A stretch of DNA of 5,314 nucleotides from Syntrophaceae bacterium (GTDB lineage: Bacteria > Desulfobacterota > Syntrophorhabdia > Syntrophorhabdales > WCHB1-27). The notes below the pieces were generated by a model. It was not told the DNA's origin and did not search any database. It worked only from the letters and a program-made list of their open reading frames with translations. The translations under genes were made by a program, and so were the position numbers. The DNA is taken from positions 1 through 5,314 of the forward strand of contig PLSJ01000484.1 of assembly GCA_003165115.1 (NCBI GenBank), in the 5' to 3' direction. Positions 4,972-5,314 of the stretch are shown piece after piece. Within the stretch, counting starts at the first letter, position 1, and every line of letters starts with the position of its first letter.

Positions 4972-5314
4972 GATCGGCGCCCGAATGGTCGGAGAGGGCG
5001 AGCCGGCTTTTATCGTGGCGGAGCTGGGGATCAACCACAATGGAGACCTGGACACGGCCAAGCGGCTCATCGACGCCGCCCGTCTGGCCGGCTGTGACGC
5101 CGTTAAATTCCAGAAACGTACGCCGGAGCTGTGCGTTCCCGACGACCAGCGGAACGTCATGCGGGAGACGCCCTGGGGCTATATAAGCTACCTCGAATAT
5201 CGATGCCGGGTCGAATTCGGAAAAAAGGAGTACGACGAGATCGCCCGGTACTGCGAAGAACGGCACATGATGTGGTTCGGCTCCGTCTGGGACAGGCCCT
5301 CGGTGGATTTCCTC
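4955..5314 (+). CDS. neuB: NeuB-family nonulosonic acid synthase, N-terminal part (runs off the window)
   Basis: The first 120 codons of a gene continuing past the right edge. Family members condense phosphoenolpyruvate with ManNAc or a modified hexose to give sialic, legionaminic or pseudaminic acid. The N-terminal TIM-barrel hallmarks are present: FIVAELGINHNGD (19-31), AKRLIDAARLAGCDAVKFQK (35-54, with the conserved Lys-Phe-Gln) and a later EYDEIARYCEERHMMWFGSVWD segment (about 92-113). The NPWG/TPWG-like motif, YLEYRCRVEFG and WF-x-S-x-WD mark a subfamily distinct from classic E. coli-type NeuB, which has S-T-P-F-D at the last position. The ATG lies inside neuA (17-base overlap) with GGGAG (4944-4948) 6 bases upstream. 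The C-terminal SAF (antifreeze-like) domain expected in this family would lie outside the window. Substrate specificity is unresolved. Confidence 0.9.
   Translation, partial: MDAKVKIGARMVGEGEPAFIVAELGINHNGDLDTAKRLIDAARLAGCDAVKFQKRTPELCVPDDQRNVMRETPWGYISYLEYRCRVEFGKKEYDEIARYCEERHMMWFGSVWDRPSVDFL

Noticed and set aside
1..5314. CRISPR arrays, insertion sequences, tRNA or rRNA genes, attachment sites
   Set aside because: No regularly spaced repeats, transposase motifs, terminal inverted repeats, clover-leaf sequences or rRNA segments were found on either strand.

Overview
The window comes from a GC-rich bacterial chromosome (coding regions strongly biased to G or C in third positions) and joins two unrelated gene blocks across a non-coding gap of about 460 bases. 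Gene content and codon bias fit a Gram-negative, Desulfobacterota-like organism, but this is a weak inference and no rRNA or other phylogenetic marker is present.

Left block (1-3734, + strand): a complete or nearly complete high-affinity branched-chain amino acid type (HAAT/Liv) ABC transporter. The order is livH (3' end only), livM, livG, livF, livK-like binding protein. livH-livM are separated by 9 bases, livM-livG overlap by 4 and livG-livF overlap by 11. The binding protein follows after 46 bases with its own strong Shine-Dalgarno. LivH and LivM form the membrane channel, LivG and LivF are the ATPases, and the secreted LivK-like protein delivers the substrate. The substrate may be Leu/Ile/Val, but the family also carries other amino acids, amides, urea and aromatic acids, so it is not fixed by sequence. 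A perfect 14-bp hairpin at 3758-3794 ends the block.

Middle (3735-4194): no convincing conventional gene. It holds the hairpin terminator, a GC-rich stretch of unknown role (about 3795-3980), and then an abruptly AT-rich island (about 3981-4100, 33% GC by count). Overlapping, divergent promoter-like elements lie in that island. The hairpin has its better U-tract on the minus strand, and a minus-strand promoter-like element sits about 285 bases upstream of it, so a minus-strand small RNA is possible. A 31-codon ORF (4103-4198) ends with its TGA overlapping the ATG of the next gene.

Right block (4195-5314, + strand): the start of a nonulosonic (sialic-acid-like) acid operon. A CMP-sugar cytidylyltransferase (NeuA/PseF/LegF type) overlaps by 17 bases the start of a NeuB-family nonulosonate synthase that runs off the window. 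NeuB would condense phosphoenolpyruvate with a hexosamine derivative and NeuA would activate the product with CMP, for decoration of surface polysaccharide, LPS or flagellin. I found no clearly novel system. The points most worth a second look are the middle region, the coupled mini-ORF and the divergent LivG signature motif.
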